This document shows positions 1-5,054 of a stretch of 5,054 bases of DNA, in pieces. The notes below the pieces were generated by a model. That model was given only the letters and a program-made list of their open reading frames with translations, was not told the DNA's origin and did no database searches. Within the stretch, counting starts at the first letter, position 1; every line of letters starts with the position of its first letter. Made by a program: the position numbers and the translations under genes. This DNA comes from Burkholderiaceae bacterium (GTDB lineage: Bacteria; Pseudomonadota; Gammaproteobacteria; Burkholderiales; Burkholderiaceae_C). The DNA lies in contig JAIRRE010000135.1 of assembly GCA_031256125.1 (NCBI GenBank), positions 1 through 5,054 on the forward strand, in the 5' to 3' direction.

Positions 1-25
1 GCATTAACGATTCCCTGATTTTTTC

Positions 26-30
26 GGAAG
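26..30 (+). promoter_or_regulatory. Ribosome binding site of pccB
   Basis: A GGAAG Shine-Dalgarno-like core sits 5 nt before the ATG at 36. It decides the start, because the reading frame stays open upstream to the window edge with no stop between positions 3 and 35. The protein beginning at this ATG also starts as PccB proteins usually do, with a short charged helix leading into LGGG. No promoter can be recognised in the 35 bases available. Confidence 0.6.
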
Positions 31-35
31 ACATC

Positions 36-1568
36 ATGCAAGAACTCATCGACGAACTCGAAAAGCGCCGCGCGCAAGCACGGCTGGGTGGCGGGGCCAA
101 GCGCATCGACGCGCAGCACACTAAAGGCAAGCTGACCGCGCGCGAGCGCATCGAGGTGTTGCTGGACGCAGGCTCGTTTGAAGAGTGGGACATGTTCGTC
201 GAGCACCGCTGCACCGACTTCGGCATGGCGGACAACAAGATTCCCGGCGACGGCGTAGTCACCGGCTACGGCACCATCAATGGTCGCCTGGTGTTCGTGT
301 TTAGCCAGGACTTCACCGTATTCGGCGGCGCGCTGTCCGAAGCACACGCCGAGAAAATCTGCAAGGTGATGGACCAGGCGATGAAGGTCGGCGCCCCAGT
401 CATCGGCCTGAACGATTCGGGCGGCGCCCGCATTCAGGAAGGCGTGGCCTCGCTAGGCGGCTATGCCGAGGTATTTCAGCGCAACGTGATGGCCTCGGGC
501 GTGGTGCCGCAAATCAGCCTCATCATGGGGCCGTGCGCAGGCGGTGCGGTGTATTCGCCGGCCATGACCGACTTCATCTTCATGGTCAAGGACACCAGCT
601 ACATGTTCGTGACCGGCCCCGAGGTGGTCAAAACCGTGACGCACGAAAGTGTTACTGCCGAGGAACTGGGTGGCGCACTTACGCACACCGCCAGGAGCGG
701 CGTGGCTGACCTGGCATTCGAAAACGACGTGGAGGCGCTGCTGATGCTGCGGCGCTTCTTCAATTACGTCCCGGCCAACAACCGCGAAAAGCCGCCGCAT
801 CGCCCAACGCAGGACCGCGCCGATCGCGCCGATCTAAGTCTGGACACGCTAGTTCCCGACAACCCGAACCTGCCCTACGACATCAAGGAAGCCATCGTCA
901 AGGTGTTGGACGATGCCGAGTTTTTCGAACTGCAACCGGACTACGCTGCCAACATCGTCGTCGGCTTTGGCCGCATGGACGGCAACGTGATCGGGGTAGT
1001 CGCCAACCAGCCACTGGTGCTGGCCGGGTGCCTGGACATCAAGGCCAGCATCAAGGCGGCACGCTTCGTGCGGTTCTGCGATGCCTTCAACATTCCGGTC
1101 GTTACTTTTGTCGATGTGCCCGGCTTCATGCCCGGCACCAGCCAGGAATACGGCGGCATCATTAAGCACGGCGCCAAGCTGCTGTATGCCTACGCCGAAT
1201 GCACCGTGCCCAAGATCACCGTCATCACCCGCAAAGCGTATGGCGGCGCTTACGATGTGATGGCATCCAAGCATTTGCGCGGCGACGTGAATCTGGCCTG
1301 GCCGCGCGCCGAGATCGCCGTGATGGGTGCCAAGGGGGCGGTCGAAATCATCTTCCGCGAAGACAAAAACGACCCTGAGAAGCTGGCGGCGCGCGAAGCC
1401 GAGTACAAGGCCCGTTTTGCCAATCCCTTTATCGCCGGCGCGCGCGGCTACATCGACGACGTGATCCTGCCGCATGAAACGCGCCAACGGATTTGTCGCT
1501 CGCTGGCGATGCTGCGTGACAAGAAGCTGGACAACCCGTGGCGCAAGCACGGCAATATTCCGCTTTAA
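36..1568 (+). CDS. pccB: Propionyl-CoA carboxylase, carboxyltransferase (beta) subunit
   Basis: Cytoplasmic subunit that transfers the carboxyl group from carboxybiotin on PccA to propionyl-CoA, giving (S)-methylmalonyl-CoA. At 510 aa it is the usual full length for the family. Two crotonase-fold halves are visible. The N-terminal acyl-CoA/biotin half has [11 protein letters not shown] at residues 126-136 and GPCAGGA at 165-171. The C-terminal half has [11 protein letters not shown] at 359-369 and the AYGGAYDVM segment around 402-409. These glycine-rich turns form the oxyanion holes of this family. Asp407 in GGAYDVM matches the residue that favours propionyl-CoA over acetyl-CoA in Streptomyces PccB (Asp422), so propionyl-CoA is the likely main substrate. 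Methylmalonyl-CoA decarboxylase or another acyl-CoA carboxylase beta subunit is less likely, given the adjacent pccA. The start is supported by a GGAAG motif. The gene is followed after 15 bp by pccA, presumably in one transcript. The ORF is intact, with no frameshift. Confidence 0.95.
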   Translation: MQELIDELEKRRAQARLGGGAKRIDAQHTKGKLTARERIEVLLDAGSFEEWDMFVEHRCTDFGMADNKIPGDGVVTGYGTINGRLVFVFSQDFTVFGGALSEAHAEKICKVMDQAMKVGAPVIGLNDSGGARIQEGVASLGGYAEVFQRNVMASGVVPQISLIMGPCAGGAVYSPAMTDFIFMVKDTSYMFVTGPEVVKTVTHESVTAEELGGALTHTARSGVADLAFENDVEALLMLRRFFNYVPANNREKPPHRPTQDRADRADLSLDTLVPDNPNLPYDIKEAIVKVLDDAEFFELQPDYAANIVVGFGRMDGNVIGVVANQPLVLAGCLDIKASIKAARFVRFCDAFNIPVVTFVDVPGFMPGTSQEYGGIIKHGAKLLYAYAECTVPKITVITRKAYGGAYDVMASKHLRGDVNLAWPRAEIAVMGAKGAVEIIFREDKNDPEKLAAREAEYKARFANPFIAGARGYIDDVILPHETRQRICRSLAMLRDKKLDNPWRKHGNIPL

Positions 1569-1569
1569 A

Positions 1570-1574
1570 GGGAG
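1570..1574 (+). promoter_or_regulatory. Ribosome binding site of pccA
   Basis: A strong purine-rich GGGAG (within AAAGGGAGA) lies 9 nt before the pccA ATG, inside the 15-bp gap after the pccB stop. The gap is too short for a separate promoter or a terminator, so pccB and pccA are most likely co-transcribed. Confidence 0.75.
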
Positions 1575-1583
1575 AACCAGAAC

Positions 1584-3640
<2,057 letters not shown>

Positions 3641-3644
<4 letters not shown>

Positions 3645-4111
3645 ACGCCGAACAACGTCCTTTCAAAGTGCTGGGTGTCCAGCAAATCGCCATCGGCGGC
3701 GCCGACAAGGCGCGCTTGCAGGCGCTGTGGGTGGACATGCTCGGCCTGACGGTTACCGGCACCTTCAAAAGCGCCGGCGAAAACGTCGATGAAGACATTT
3801 GCGCCATCGGCCAGGGCGCGCACAAGGTCGAGGTGGACCTGATGCAGCCGCTGGACCCGGAACGCAAACCTGCCGTGCATATCCCGCCGCTCAACCACGT
3901 CGGCCTGTGGATCAACGACCTGCCCAAGGCCGTTGAGTGGCTCACGGCCCACGGCGTGCGCTTTGCGCCCGGCGGCATCCGCAAAGGCGCGGCCGGTTAT
4001 GACGTTTGCTTTTTGCACCCGAAAGCCAGCGACCAGTTCCCAATCGCGGGCGAGGGCGTGCTGATCGAACTGGTACAGGCTCCGCCCGAAGTCATCGCGG
4101 CGCTGGGGTAA
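3641..4111 (+). CDS. VOC-superfamily protein, candidate methylmalonyl-CoA epimerase
   Basis: A 156-aa protein made of two beta-alpha-beta-beta-beta VOC (glyoxalase/epimerase) modules, about residues 10-72 and 82-148. The first holds [10 protein letters not shown] and LWVDMLGL; the second holds [20 protein letters not shown] and GVLIELVQ. The FLHPK...GVLIEL end and the MQPL turn closely resemble bacterial methylmalonyl-CoA epimerase. That enzyme converts the (S)-methylmalonyl-CoA made by PCC into the (R)-isomer used by the mutase, which fits its coupling to pccA. Aligning motifs by eye, the four metal-ligand positions are Gln15, Asp66, His86 and Glu143, where classical epimerases have His, Gln/Glu, His, Glu. 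Gln15 recalls human glyoxalase I, whose first ligand is also Gln. Glu51 may stand where the epimerase base lies, but this alignment is weak. The alternative is a glyoxalase I-like or other VOC enzyme. The VOC fold is sure; the reaction is an inference from neighbours and partial motifs. Confidence 0.85.
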
Positions 4112-4115
4112 GTCC
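4112..4115. other. 4-bp gap between convergent stop codons
   Basis: The VOC gene ends with TAA at 4109-4111, and gcdH on the opposite strand ends with TGA at 4118-4116. I see no hairpin followed by a T-run on either strand in the gap or in the roughly 50 bases on each side. Transcripts from each side would have to end inside, or run through, the opposing gene unless Rho acts. Confidence 0.8.
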
Positions 4116-5054
4116 TCAGAAAAACGCCTGCAGCCCGGTTTGCGCGCGGCCCAAAATGAGGGCGTGCACGTCGTGCGTGCCTTCGTAGGTGTTGACCGTT
4201 TCCAGGTTAATCATGTGGCGGATGACGTGAAATTCGTCATGGATGCCGTTGCCGCCGTGCATATCGCGTGCCATGCGGGCGATGTCGAGCGCTTTGCCGC
4301 AACTGTTGCGCTTGATGAGGCTGACCATTTCCGGCGCGGCCTTGCCTTCGTCGATCAAGCGTCCCACGCGCAGGCAACCTTGCAGGCCCAGCGTGATTTC
4401 AGTCTGCATGTCGGCGAGTTTCTTCTGGATCAACTGCGTTTGCGCCAGTGGCTTGCCAAACTGGACGCGATCCAGCGTGTATTGCCGCGCGCGCTGCCAG
4501 CAGTCTTCCGCAGCGCCCAGTGCGCCCCAGGCAATGCCGTAGCGCGCGCGGTTCAGGCACCCGAACGGCCCTTTGAGGCCCTTGACGCCGGGCAGGATGT
4601 GGTCTTCGGGCACGAACACGTCGTCCATCACGATCTCGCCGGTGATGTTGGCGCGCAGGCTCATCTTGCCGACGATTTTGGGCGCGCTCAAGCCCTTCAT
4701 ACCCTTTTCCAGAATGAAGCCGCGAATGGCGGACTGCCCGTTACCGCCGTCATCAAGTTTGGCCCAGACCACGAATACGTCGGCAATCGGCGCATTGGTG
4801 ATCCACATCTTGCTGCCCTTGAGGACAAAGCCGCCATCGACCTTGCGGGCGCGCGTTTCCATGCCCGCCGGGTCGGAACCGTGGTTGGGTTCCGTCAGGC
4901 CGAAGCAACCCACCCATTCGCCGGTGGCCAGCTTGGGCAGATACTTTTGTTTTTGCGCTTCCGACCCATAAGCGTGGATCGGATGCATCACCAGCGAGCT
5001 TTGCACGCTCATCGCGCTGCGGTAGCCCGAATCGACGCGCTCGACTTCGCGCGC
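4116..5054 (-). CDS. gcdH: Glutaryl-CoA dehydrogenase (3' part; start lies beyond the window)
   Basis: FAD-dependent acyl-CoA dehydrogenase that oxidises and decarboxylates glutaryl-CoA to crotonyl-CoA in lysine, tryptophan and aromatic-acid breakdown, passing electrons to ETF. The window shows the last 312 residues; by comparison with human GCDH roughly 80 N-terminal residues are missing. The Met whose codon starts at 5012 is internal: the frame continues upstream to the edge as a perfect family match ([14 protein letters not shown]). Seen from the edge, key residues are Glu5, Arg12 (binds the distal carboxylate), Thr86 in MWITN, and Tyr290-Glu291 in TYEGTHD, where Glu291 is the catalytic base. 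These correspond to human Glu87, Arg94, Thr170, Tyr369 and Glu370. The acyl-CoA dehydrogenase signature [12 protein letters not shown] is at 50-61, and [19 protein letters not shown] at 198-216 covers the FAD-contact region. The stop is TGA (4118-4116), converging on the VOC gene. Its promoter lies outside the window. Confidence 0.96.
   Translation of the reverse strand, partial: AREVERVDSGYRSAMSVQSSLVMHPIHAYGSEAQKQKYLPKLATGEWVGCFGLTEPNHGSDPAGMETRARKVDGGFVLKGSKMWITNAPIADVFVVWAKLDDGGNGQSAIRGFILEKGMKGLSAPKIVGKMSLRANITGEIVMDDVFVPEDHILPGVKGLKGPFGCLNRARYGIAWGALGAAEDCWQRARQYTLDRVQFGKPLAQTQLIQKKLADMQTEITLGLQGCLRVGRLIDEGKAAPEMVSLIKRNSCGKALDIARMARDMHGGNGIHDEFHVIRHMINLETVNTYEGTHDVHALILGRAQTGLQAFF

Noticed and set aside
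3..35. In-frame 11-codon extension of pccB upstream of its ATG, possibly the end of an upstream gene or a longer N-terminus.
   Set aside because: There is no start codon in it except CTG at 15-17, which has no supporting evidence. The ATG at 36 has a ribosome binding site and gives the family-typical N-terminus.
4119..4155. A GC-rich stretch near the gcdH stop (GCCCGGTTTGCGCGCGGCC) as a terminator hairpin.
   Set aside because: The arms do not pair well, there is no following T-run, and it lies within gcdH codons.
4116..5012. gcdH as a complete 298-residue gene starting at the Met with codon 5010-5012.
   Set aside because: The frame continues to the window edge with a perfect family match including conserved Arg12, so this Met is internal and the gene is cut by the window.

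Overview
The window is an ordinary, gene-dense, high-GC stretch of a bacterial chromosome holding acyl-CoA catabolism genes. Codon use is strongly G/C-ending. The protein sequences resemble those of Betaproteobacteria (Burkholderiales or a relative). That placement is my inference from recalled family sequences; no marker gene is present to prove it.

Layout: three genes lie head to tail on the + strand. They are pccB (36-1568, carboxyltransferase beta subunit of propionyl-CoA carboxylase), pccA (1584-3644, biotin carboxylase/BT/biotin-carrier alpha subunit) and a small VOC-fold gene (3641-4111). The pccB-pccA gap is 15 bp and pccA overlaps the VOC gene by ATGA, so the three look like one operon. 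Its promoter, and any genes upstream, lie before position 1. Converging on them from the - strand is the 3' part of gcdH, glutaryl-CoA dehydrogenase (4116 to beyond 5054). The two stop codons are only 4 bp apart and no terminator hairpin is evident between them.

How the genes work together: PccA and PccB carboxylate propionyl-CoA to (S)-methylmalonyl-CoA. The VOC protein is a good candidate for the epimerase that supplies the (R)-isomer to a methylmalonyl-CoA mutase, which is not in the window. Its predicted metal ligands differ from the textbook epimerase set. GcdH acts in the glutarate/lysine/aromatic degradation route, oxidatively decarboxylating glutaryl-CoA to crotonyl-CoA. All acid and base residues known to matter for the decarboxylating reaction are present.

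I found no mobile element, CRISPR array, RNA gene, phage sequence or defence system, and no convincing undescribed system. The one feature I consider worth following is the unusual metal site of the VOC protein. Every part of the window beyond the first 35 bases is coding apart from the 15-bp and 4-bp gaps.
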